Source of the DNA: JABMPJ01 sp964345005
Lineage (GTDB): Bacteria > Verrucomicrobiota > Kiritimatiellia > UBA8416 > JABMPJ01
Direction of reading: 5' to 3'
Assembly: GCA_964345005.1 (NCBI GenBank)
Contig: CAYFPQ010000090.1
Coordinates: 1 to 11,020 of the forward strand
DNA length: 11,020 bases
Below, one piece after another: positions 6,333 to 10,967 of this stretch. The notes below the pieces were generated by a model. It did not search any database. It saw nothing but the letters and a program-made list of their open reading frames with translations, and had not been told where the DNA came from. Positions within the stretch are counted from its first letter, which is position 1; the number at the start of each line of letters is the position of its first letter. A program made the position numbers and the translations under genes.

Positions 6333-7112
6333 ATGCAGGATAGCGTCTATTATACTGATTTCCGCTGGCCGGAACTGAAGACGTTTGCCGAACAGGACGC
6401 AGTCGTCATTCTGCCGATTGGCCAGACCGAAGAACACGGTCCGCACCTGCCGGTTGGCTGCGATGTCATGATCAGCCAGGACACGGCCGAGCGTGTCGCC
6501 AACGAGGCGCGGAAGGAGATGCCCATCCTCGTGATGCCGACTATCTGGGCGGGGTATTCAGGGAAGGGACTCTCCAACTGGCCTGGAACCATAACCCTCC
6601 CCCCTGATATCGTCATCGCAACGGTCGAGAACGTTATCGTCAGTCTGGTTGGCTCCGGGTTCAAGAGGGTTCTTGTCTTGAATTCGCACGGACACCATGA
6701 AGGCGTTTTGCGGGTGGCGGCGCGAAAAATAGCCGACAGGTGTGACGTGACACTTGTCATATCAAATATATGGCGGATGGCAGAAGGAATCGTTCAAAAA
6801 GTCAGAGACAGTGACGAAGGCGGCAGCAACCATGCCGGTGAATACGAGACATCCCTGCTTCTTGCGATGGAGAAGCGGGTAGACATGTCCCTTGCAGAGG
6901 ATGAACCCGTTAAGCCCCATTCCCGCTATGTCGGGTGTGACATCATCACCCGACACAATGCAAAGGTTTTCTGGTCCACGTGGGGGCATACGACCAGCAA
7001 GACCGGAACCTACGGATGTCCAACTGAGGCCTCAGTCTCCAAGGGCGCGAAAATAATAGATGCGACTGTCCACGAGTATCTCGAGCTACTTCGAGAGATG
7101 CGGAATGCTTGA
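6333..7112 (+). CDS. Creatininase-family metal-dependent amidohydrolase (259 aa)
   Basis: Member of the creatinine amidohydrolase family, which hydrolyses cyclic or linear amide bonds using two metal ions. Signature motifs: LPIGQTEEHGPHLPVGCD at about 27-44 (acidic and His ligands at E33-H35, D at 44), NSHGHHEG at 117-124 (the family's NGHGGN-type loop, here altered), and SNHAGEYETS at 165-174 with the conserved Glu. Length fits the family (about 240-260 aa). Substrate cannot be told; relatives act on creatinine, riboflavin-pathway formamides and mycofactocin precursors. The ATG is 24 bp past the attC core with AGAAAGGA as ribosome site and no space for its own promoter, so it depends on transcription from upstream. 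Confidence 0.85.
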   Translation: MQDSVYYTDFRWPELKTFAEQDAVVILPIGQTEEHGPHLPVGCDVMISQDTAERVANEARKEMPILVMPTIWAGYSGKGLSNWPGTITLPPDIVIATVENVIVSLVGSGFKRVLVLNSHGHHEGVLRVAARKIADRCDVTLVISNIWRMAEGIVQKVRDSDEGGSNHAGEYETSLLLAMEKRVDMSLAEDEPVKPHSRYVGCDIITRHNAKVFWSTWGHTTSKTGTYGCPTEASVSKGAKIIDATVHEYLELLREMRNA

Positions 7113-7128
7113 TGAAACAAGATGAATT

Positions 7129-7188
7129 GGCCAACAAGCCGAGTGGAGGCGACGTCCAATAGGCCGCGCCTCACTCGCGACGTTGGGC
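7129..7188 (+). other. attC site (60 bp)
   Basis: Left simple site GGCCAAC (7129-7135), right core GTTGGGC (7182-7188). The inner arms pair: CGAGTGGAGGCG on the left against CGCCTCACTCG on the right, with an extra G on the left arm, the kind of extrahelical base that sets strand choice by the integron integrase. It closes the creatininase cassette 17 bp after its stop. Confidence 0.85.
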
Positions 7189-7191
7189 GAG

Positions 7192-7220
7192 TTGATATCT
7201 GAACCACAATGAGCTAGACT
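7192..7220 (+). promoter_or_regulatory. Cassette promoter, sigma70-like
   Basis: TTGATA (7192-7197), 17-bp spacer, TAGACT (7215-7220). The -35 starts 4 bp after the attC core. The start codon of the next gene is at 7226, about where transcription would begin, so the message is predicted to be leaderless. Confidence 0.55.
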
Positions 7221-7225
7221 GCCTT

Positions 7226-7459
7226 ATGCATTTCGAGATCATTGGCAAGATCGAGCAGGTGGAGACCATTGCTGTTGGCGGTCGCATTCGGGATATCATG
7301 CGCATCCGGCGCCAGTTTGGTACCGGGCGGTGGCGTAAACTCAAGGGGATTGCGCGCGTGCGCACTGCCGGAGGCTCGACCCGAAAGGCGGAAGTGCATT
7401 GGTACGAAGCCCATGGTATTGGCAAGAAGAAGATGAAGATCAAACGTTTCCTGAGATAG
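7226..7459 (+). CDS. Small conserved-looking basic protein (77 aa), unknown function
   Basis: Starts MHFEIIGKIEQVETIAVGGRI and ends in the basic stretch HGIGKKKMKIKRFLR. Mixed alpha/beta look, strongly basic (IRRQFGTGRWRKLKGIARVR), with no membrane segment. From memory, similar small proteins with an HWYEAHGIGKK motif recur next to a partner like the downstream gene in many bacteria, but I cannot name a family with a known role. It has no Shine-Dalgarno; the ATG sits 5 bp after a -10 box. The next gene begins 4 bp after its stop. The two-gene, own-promoter layout copies that of the TA cassettes downstream; its basic charge would suit a nucleic-acid or ribosome-directed toxin, which is inference. 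Confidence 0.75.
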   Translation: MHFEIIGKIEQVETIAVGGRIRDIMRIRRQFGTGRWRKLKGIARVRTAGGSTRKAEVHWYEAHGIGKKKMKIKRFLR

Positions 7460-7463
7460 CAAT

Positions 7464-7691
7464 ATGAAGACAGCAACACAACCGAAGTTCGTCATGTGTG
7501 TGCGGAATGAGGAGTGCGAGGATTTGGAGATCCGCAAGATCTATCAGGTCCTGCCCGACAAGCGGGCAGAACGGGACGGATACATCCGTGTCGTCGACGA
7601 GTCCGGGGAAGACTACCTCTACCCGGAAGCATACTTCGTCAGCGTCCGCCTTCCTCAAAGCGCTCAGCGCGCTGTGGCCGCAGCAGCATAG
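7464..7691 (+). CDS. Small acidic partner protein (75 aa), unknown function
   Basis: Begins 4 bp after the previous stop with at most a weak ribosome site, so translation is probably coupled. The body, VRNEECEDLEIRKIYQVLPD then YIRVVDESGEDYLYPEAYF, looks like a small beta-barrel fold (SH3-like); the N-terminal part is acidic. The C-terminus is low-complexity (SAQRAVAAAA) and ends 7 bp before the attC. Acidic second gene beside a basic first gene would fit an antidote/toxin pair with toxin first, as in the BrnT cassette next door. Function is unknown. Confidence 0.75.
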   Translation: MKTATQPKFVMCVRNEECEDLEIRKIYQVLPDKRAERDGYIRVVDESGEDYLYPEAYFVSVRLPQSAQRAVAAAA

Positions 7692-7698
7692 CCTGGTC

Positions 7699-7776
7699 GC
7701 CCAACATCAACCTGGACACGTACGCTGAAAGCCGCGCGATGCGCGACTTCCAGCGCCGGTCAGGTCAGCGTTCGTC
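7699..7776 (+). other. attC site (78 bp)
   Basis: Left simple site GCCCAAC (7699-7705), right core GTTCGTC (7770-7776, poor match). Arms: CGCTGAAAGCCGCGC pairs with GCGCGACTTCCAGCG, and AACCTG pairs further out. Shares 23 bp with the attC at 32-114. Confidence 0.75.
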
Positions 7777-7786
7777 GAGGAAACGA

Positions 7787-7815
7787 TTGAGAAACCGGAC
7801 GTATCGGCGTACAGT
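7787..7815 (+). promoter_or_regulatory. Promoter of brnT cassette
   Basis: TTGAGA (7787-7792), 17-bp spacer, TACAGT (7810-7815). A GTG at 7816 touches the -10 box, so the predicted transcript start falls at the ATG at 7822, giving a leaderless mRNA. Confidence 0.6.
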
Positions 7816-7821
7816 GTGAGC

Positions 7822-8100
7822 ATGGAACTTGAGTTTGAATGGGATCCGGAGAAAGAGAAGAGCAATCTTCGCAAGCATGGCGTGTCGTTCCACGAGGGAG
7901 CAACGGTGTTTGGTGATCCCCTCTCATGGACATTTCCGGACCCCGATCATTCGGTGGGTGAGGAACGGTTCCTAACAATCGGTCTCTCCGCGCGAGGGAG
8001 AGTGATCGTCGTTTCTCACACGGACAGGGGGATCAAGACGCGCATCATCAACGCACGACCGGCAACACCGCACGAACGAAGAGATTATGAAGAAGGCTGA
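7822..8100 (+). CDS. brnT: BrnT-family toxin (92 aa)
   Basis: Ribonuclease toxin of the RelE-like BrnT family. Family hallmarks: FEWDPEKEKSNLRKHGVSF near the N-terminus, ATVFGDPLSWTFPDPDHSVG, EERFLTIGLSARGRVIVVSHT, RGIKTRIINARPATPHERRDYEE at the end. Length is normal. The ATG at 7822 is preferred over an in-frame GTG at 7816 because that GTG directly follows the -10 box. The antitoxin gene starts 14 bp before this stop and overlaps it, so the two are translationally coupled. Autoregulation by the toxin-antitoxin complex is the family norm. Confidence 0.9.
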   Translation: MELEFEWDPEKEKSNLRKHGVSFHEGATVFGDPLSWTFPDPDHSVGEERFLTIGLSARGRVIVVSHTDRGIKTRIINARPATPHERRDYEEG

Positions 8101-8308
8101 CACAGCAGACGACCTTCGTCCGGAGTACGATTTCTCCAAGATGAAGGGCGGCGTCCGAGGCAAGTACGCCCAGCGCTTCAGCGCTGGCACGAACATTGCC
8201 AAGATCGACCCCGATGTAGCCGAAGTGTTCACTGACGACACCGCCGTCAATGAAGCGCTTCGAGAGCTCATCAAGGTGGCTCGACACCAGGTTCAACTGG
8301 CACACTAG
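8087..8308 (+). CDS. BrnA-like antitoxin (73 aa)
   Basis: Partner of the BrnT toxin. Starts MKKADTADDLRPEYDFSKM, then GGVRGKYAQRF, a pattern common in antitoxins that follow BrnT. The C-terminal half (DPDVAEVFTDDTAVNEALREL) resembles a ribbon-helix-helix-type DNA-binding module of the CopG/BrnA type. The gene overlaps brnT by 14 bp. It should bind and neutralise BrnT and repress the cassette promoter. The stop is 4 bp before the attC. Confidence 0.8.
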   Translation: MKKADTADDLRPEYDFSKMKGGVRGKYAQRFSAGTNIAKIDPDVAEVFTDDTAVNEALRELIKVARHQVQLAH

Positions 8309-8311
8309 GAC

Positions 8312-8386
8312 GACGAACATCACCTTGCACGGTACGCAGTAAGGCCGCGGACGGCCTCACTGCGCCTGTGAAGGTGGGCGTTGGGA
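8312..8386 (+). other. attC site (75 bp)
   Basis: Left simple site GACGAAC (8312-8318), right core GTTGGGA (8380-8386). CACCTTGCAC pairs with GTGAAGGTG, and GGTACGCAGTAAGGCCG pairs with CGGCCTCACTGCGCC around a short loop. Confidence 0.85.
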
Positions 8387-8392
8387 TTGAGA

Positions 8393-8426
8393 TTGACAAT
8401 AACCCGTCATAACGTACAATTGTACG
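8393..8426 (+). promoter_or_regulatory. Promoter and operator of the PIN-toxin cassette
   Basis: TTGACA (8393-8398), 16-bp spacer, TACAAT (8415-8420). The perfect 14-bp palindrome CGTACAATTGTACG (8413-8426) covers the -10 box and should be the repressor site for the antitoxin complex. The start codon at 8428 lies at the predicted transcript start, so the mRNA is probably leaderless. Confidence 0.75.
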
Positions 8427-8427
8427 C

Positions 8428-8822
8428 ATGAAGATTATAGCAGACACGAATGCATTCCTCGCGGTGGCTCTAAACGAGCCCGAGAAAGAATGGCTGATCG
8501 AGGCAACCGACGGTCATGACTTGATGGCCCCTCCCGTATTGCCGTACGAGATCGGCAATGCGCTCTCGTCGCTTGCGCGACGGAAGATCTTAGTCAAACG
8601 AGAAGTTGCCGCCGCTTGGGATGCAGCTACTGCCATTCCCGTGGAACTGGCGGCTATCGAGGTCCGGCAGCTCTGCTTCTGGCCGAGCGTTTCAGAATCT
8701 ATGCGTACGACGCGTACTTCTTGCAGTGCTCACTGGAAACCAAGTGCCCACTTCTGACACTCGACAGAGGCATGAAGCGCGTGGCAAAGCAACTGGATAT
8801 CACACTTCTGGAGGGATCATGA
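8428..8822 (+). pseudogene. PIN-domain (VapC-like) toxin, frameshifted
   Basis: The intact protein would be about 130 residues of a PIN ribonuclease. The first frame (8428 to about 8670) gives MKIIADTNAFLAVAL with D6, and PPVLPYEIGNAL with E41. The rest of the domain lies in the -1 frame: LLLAERFRIYAYDAYFLQCS with the third acidic residue, LLTLDRGMKRVAKQ with the fourth, ending LLEGS at 8822. A one-base loss near 8660-8680 joins them. As read, the product is 109 aa, ends in an unrelated tail and lacks two catalytic acids. There is no clear slippery heptamer, so programmed shifting is unlikely; mutation or sequence error is. The antitoxin gene overlaps the stop by ATGA. Confidence 0.8.
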
Positions 8823-9058
8823 AAGTATACACATATTCTCAGGCAAGGCAGAATCTAGCGGCAGTACTGAATCAATCAAAGGGTGAAGAAGTACTGATTC
8901 GCCGCCGAGGCGGCGACTCTTTCGTGATTGTGCCTAAACCAAGAGATGGTTCCCCATTTGACGTCCCCGGTATCAAGACCAAGGCCACCACGGCCGACGT
9001 GTTGTCCGTTGTCAGGGAGAGTCGATCAAAAACATCCCAACAACGGCATCGACGCTAG
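8819..9058 (+). CDS. Phd/YefM-family antitoxin (79 aa)
   Basis: Starts MKVYTYSQARQNLAAVLNQS, the Phd/YefM dimer DNA-binding fold, followed by EEVLIRRRGGDSFVIVPKP, the second strand pair. The C-terminal half (DVPGIKTKATTADVLSVVRE) would wrap the toxin. GGAGGG precedes the ATG, which overlaps the toxin stop. Toxin-first order is the reverse of standard vapBC, though PIN toxins with Phd partners do occur this way. The last 8 codons lie inside the attC left arm (9035-9058), so the end of this protein is written by the recombination site. Confidence 0.85.
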   Translation: MKVYTYSQARQNLAAVLNQSKGEEVLIRRRGGDSFVIVPKPRDGSPFDVPGIKTKATTADVLSVVRESRSKTSQQRHRR

Positions 9059-9098
9059 GAAATGCAGCCGCATTTCCAGCGTCATGCAAGCGTTGGGC
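9035..9098 (+). other. attC site (64 bp)
   Basis: Left simple site TCCCAAC (9035-9041), right core GTTGGGC (9092-9098). GCATCGACGCTAGGAAATGC pairs almost fully with GCATTTCCAGCGTCATGC with one extra A on the left arm, a classic extrahelical base. It overlaps the 3' end of the upstream antitoxin gene. Confidence 0.9.
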
Positions 9099-9113
9099 TC
9101 TCAGAGATGATGA

Positions 9114-9147
9114 TTGACGGACAACCCGGACGTACAGTATCCTGTAC
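9114..9147 (+). promoter_or_regulatory. Promoter and operator of yefM-yoeB cassette
   Basis: TTGACG (9114-9119), 18-bp spacer, TATCCT (9138-9143). The perfect inverted repeat GTACAG-TATC-CTGTAC (9132-9147) overlaps the -10. It includes TGTACA, the core of YefM-YoeB operators in E. coli. The yefM start at 9153 is a few bases past the predicted transcript start. Confidence 0.7.
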
Positions 9148-9152
9148 ATATC

Positions 9153-9404
9153 ATGAATGCTATAACGTACACAGAGGCTAGAGAGACACTGTCCGACACG
9201 ATCAGTAAGGTCTGCGAGAACCACGACCCAGTCGTAATCACGAAGCGACGTGACAACGCCGTCGTGATGATTTCGCTCGAAGACTATGAGTCTCTCGTTG
9301 AGACGACCTACCTGCTGAGAAGCCCACGTAATGCCAGGAGACTGCTGGAGTCAATCCAGCAGCTCGAGGAAGGCAAAGGCAAGCAACGGAAGCTTGCCAT
9401 ATGA
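9153..9404 (+). CDS. yefM: YefM antitoxin (83 aa)
   Basis: Phd/YefM-family antitoxin. MNAITYTEARETLSDTISKV is the DNA-binding N-terminus; DPVVITKRRDNAVVMISLEDYESLVETTYLLRSP is the family signature; the tail RNARRLLESIQQLEEGKG is the disordered toxin-binding part. The ATG at 9153 is chosen over an upstream in-frame start at 9114, which coincides with the -35 box. Its stop overlaps the yoeB start (ATGA). Confidence 0.93.
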   Translation: MNAITYTEARETLSDTISKVCENHDPVVITKRRDNAVVMISLEDYESLVETTYLLRSPRNARRLLESIQQLEEGKGKQRKLAI

Positions 9405-9655
9405 AATACGTCTTCTCCGAGCAAGCGTGGGATGAATACCTGTTCTGGCAGAAGACCGACAAGAAAATCCTCAAACGTGTGAACAGTCTGATCAAGGAGA
9501 TCTCTAGAGATCCCTTCAGAGGCACCGGCAAACCTGAGCCTCTGAAGCACGCTCTCTCGGGCTACTGGTCACGACGCATCACTGAAGCCGACAGGATTGT
9601 GTATAAGGTTGAAGGCAATGCTCTGTACATCGCCCAGTTGCGATACCACTACTGA
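9401..9655 (+). CDS. yoeB: YoeB ribosome-dependent mRNA endonuclease (84 aa)
   Basis: RelE-superfamily toxin that cuts mRNA in the ribosomal A site. Length matches E. coli YoeB exactly, and the catalytic set is in register: E46 (GKPEPLK), R65 (EADRIVY), H83 and Y84 (LRYHY at the end). Also ALSGYWSRRI, the family core. It overlaps yefM by 4 bp, so synthesis is coupled to the antitoxin. No sign of damage. Confidence 0.95.
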   Translation: MKYVFSEQAWDEYLFWQKTDKKILKRVNSLIKEISRDPFRGTGKPEPLKHALSGYWSRRITEADRIVYKVEGNALYIAQLRYHY

Positions 9656-9726
9656 GCCGAATCGAGACCGACGTGAAACAGCCGCGCGGACGCGCCTGCT
9701 TCACGCGGCTCATTCAAGCGTTGGCC
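9654..9726 (+). other. attC site (73 bp)
   Basis: Right core GTTGGCC (9720-9726); left simple site degenerate (GAGCCGA, 9654-9660) and overlapping the yoeB stop codon. CGACGTGAAACAGCCGCGCG pairs with CGCGCCTGCTTCACGCGG; GAGCCG pairs with CGGCTC. Confidence 0.8.
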
Positions 9727-9751
9727 TCGAGAAATGAACCCGAACCACAGA

Positions 9752-9780
9752 TTGACAAGGTGTAGCCGCTCGGCTACACT
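9752..9780 (+). promoter_or_regulatory. Promoter and operator of the HI1419-like cassette
   Basis: TTGACA (9752-9757), 17-bp spacer, TACACT (9775-9780). The spacer and -10 hold a perfect inverted repeat, GTGTAGCC-GCTC-GGCTACAC (9760-9779), a likely autorepressor site. The start codon at 9789 follows within a few bases of the predicted transcript start and has no Shine-Dalgarno. Confidence 0.8.
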
Positions 9781-9788
9781 CTAAACAG

Positions 9789-10079
9789 ATGACAGAGATC
9801 CGAAAGACAGCGAACTTTGCCAAGTGGATCGACGGGCTGCGCGATGTCCGCGCTCGTGCGCGTGTCCTCGCAAGAATCGAACGCCTTGCCGCAGGAAACG
9901 CGGGAGATGTTAAGTCCGTAGGTGAGGGCGTGTCGGAGATGCGTATTGATTACGGTCCCGGCTATCGGGTCTATTTCAGAAAGCGTGGCCGCTCGGTGGT
10001 CATATTGCTCGCGGGTGGCGACAAGAACAGCCAAAGCCGGGATATCAATACGGCTTTGCGGCTTGCCCGCAATTTGTAG
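9789..10079 (+). CDS. RelE/HigB-superfamily toxin, HI1419-like (96 aa)
   Basis: Addiction-module killer protein family (RelE/ParE fold, predicted mRNA interferase). Signature: FAKWIDGLRDVRARARVLARI, GNAGDVKSVGEGVSEMRIDY, GPGYRVYFRKRG, VVILLAGGDKNSQSRDI. Length is typical. The toxin is first in the operon and is followed after 10 bp by its HTH antidote. Probably leaderless, translated from the first AUG. Confidence 0.9.
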   Translation: MTEIRKTANFAKWIDGLRDVRARARVLARIERLAAGNAGDVKSVGEGVSEMRIDYGPGYRVYFRKRGRSVVILLAGGDKNSQSRDINTALRLARNL

Positions 10080-10089
10080 GAGAAGAGAC

Positions 10090-10389
10090 ATGAGTAAAAC
10101 AACGACAACCCGTTATGATGTTGCGGAACACCTTCGCACCCCCGAAGAGATGGCCGCCTATCTGGAGGCATGTCTTGAGGAATCCGAAGGTGATGCGGCA
10201 TTCGTTGCCAAGGCTCTCGGTGATATTGCCAGAGCAAAGGGCATGACTCAGGTTGCCAGAGATGCCGGGCTATCCCGAGAGAGCCTTTACAAGGCTCTCT
10301 CGGGCGACAGGACACCTGCGTTCGATACCATTCTCAAGGTGATCCAAGCTCTTGGAATTGAACTGCACGCAGCTCCCCTCCATGCCTGA
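10090..10389 (+). CDS. HTH antidote protein, HI1420-like (99 aa)
   Basis: Putative addiction-module antidote. The N-terminal part (RYDVAEHLRTPEEMAAYLEACLEE) is the family's lead segment, followed by GDAAFVAKALGDIARAKGMT and a helix-turn-helix (QVARDAGLSRESLYKALSGD), then a terminal helix (ILKVIQALGIELHAAP). It should bind the upstream operator and the toxin. AGGAGAAGAG provides the ribosome site. The coding sequence contains a perfect 9-bp hairpin, GAGAGCCTT-TAC-AAGGCTCTC, near 10279, of unknown meaning. Confidence 0.9.
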   Translation: MSKTTTTRYDVAEHLRTPEEMAAYLEACLEESEGDAAFVAKALGDIARAKGMTQVARDAGLSRESLYKALSGDRTPAFDTILKVIQALGIELHAAPLHA

Positions 10390-10398
10390 GCAGGAAGA

Positions 10399-10473
10399 GG
10401 CCAACAACAGGCTGCTCACGTATTTCCAAAGGCCGCGAGCGGCCTTTGAAAAACGGAGAGCCAAGCGTTCGGC
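10399..10473 (+). other. attC site (75 bp)
   Basis: Left simple site GGCCAAC (10399-10405), right core GTTCGGC (10467-10473). AAAGGCCGC-GA-GCGGCCTTT forms the tip; GGCTGCTCACGTATTTC pairs imperfectly with GAAAAACGGAGAGCC. It is the intact counterpart of the split attC at 872-884/2505-2567. Confidence 0.88.
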
Positions 10474-10485
10474 AGTAGATGAATC

Positions 10486-10514
10486 TTGCTGGCGGGCGTT
10501 TCAAGAGGTATTAT
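10486..10514 (+). promoter_or_regulatory. Promoter of hicBA cassette
   Basis: TTGCTG (10486-10491), 17-bp spacer, TATTAT (10509-10514). Unlike the other TA cassettes there is a short leader with a ribosome site (AGAGG at 10522-10526) before the GTG start. No clear palindrome overlaps it. Confidence 0.6.
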
Positions 10515-10532
10515 TCACGTCAGAGGTGAGAT

Positions 10533-10733
10533 GTGAGAATCGAAGTCGATCGTGAAGACGACGGACGCTGGATTGCAGAAGTTCCGGATCTTCCCGGCGT
10601 CATGGTGTACGGGGTTACGCAGGGCGAAGCCGTATCCAAGGCTGAGGCCTTGGCGCTTCGCGTGATTGCTGATCGTCTGGATCACGGCGAAACGGTGCCT
10701 GAACTCTCTGACCTCTTTGCGGTTCCCGCATGA
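10533..10733 (+). CDS. hicB: HicB antitoxin, short form (66 aa)
   Basis: HicB-like domain: MRIEVDREDDGRWIAEVPDLPGV, then YGVTQGEAVSKAEALALRVIADRL. It starts at GTG. The protein ends shortly after this domain (PELSDLFAVPA) and lacks the C-terminal ribbon-helix-helix or HTH found in longer HicB proteins, so repression of its own promoter by direct DNA binding is uncertain. It overlaps hicA by ATGA; antitoxin first. Confidence 0.92.
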   Translation: MRIEVDREDDGRWIAEVPDLPGVMVYGVTQGEAVSKAEALALRVIADRLDHGETVPELSDLFAVPA

Positions 10734-10945
10734 GTCAGTGGCCCTCAACCAAAGCCAAGCGGGTTCTCGCCGCACTCCTTTCGATCGGGTGGTCAGTCAA
10801 ACGCCAGGTCCATGGGTCACACCGCATTCTCGCCCGCCCCGGTTGGCCAAACTACACCTTCGCATTTCATGACCGTGAAGAGATCGGTCCGCGCATGCTT
10901 GCCCGGATTGCGAAGCGGACTGGGCTCACACCCAAAGACCTGTGA
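10730..10945 (+). CDS. hicA: HicA mRNA interferase toxin (71 aa)
   Basis: Small double-stranded-RNA-binding-like toxin that cleaves mRNA. RVLAALLSIGWSVKRQVHGS leads to the catalytic His in GSHRIL (H31), followed by YTFAFHDREEIGPRMLARIAKRTGLT. Length and motif order are normal. It is the last gene in the window and is followed at once by an attC arm interrupted by a group II intron. Confidence 0.9.
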   Translation: MSQWPSTKAKRVLAALLSIGWSVKRQVHGSHRILARPGWPNYTFAFHDREEIGPRMLARIAKRTGLTPKDL

Positions 10946-10948
10946 TTT

Positions 10949-10967
10949 GCCAAACATCCGAATCGAG
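10949..10967 (+). other. attC left arm, interrupted by the intron
   Basis: GCCAAAC (10949-10955) is a good left simple site, followed by ATCCGAATCGAG. The stretch CCGAATCGAG is identical to the left arm of the attC at 9654-9726, where it continues as ACCGACGTG; here it stops and intron sequence begins. Confidence 0.6.
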
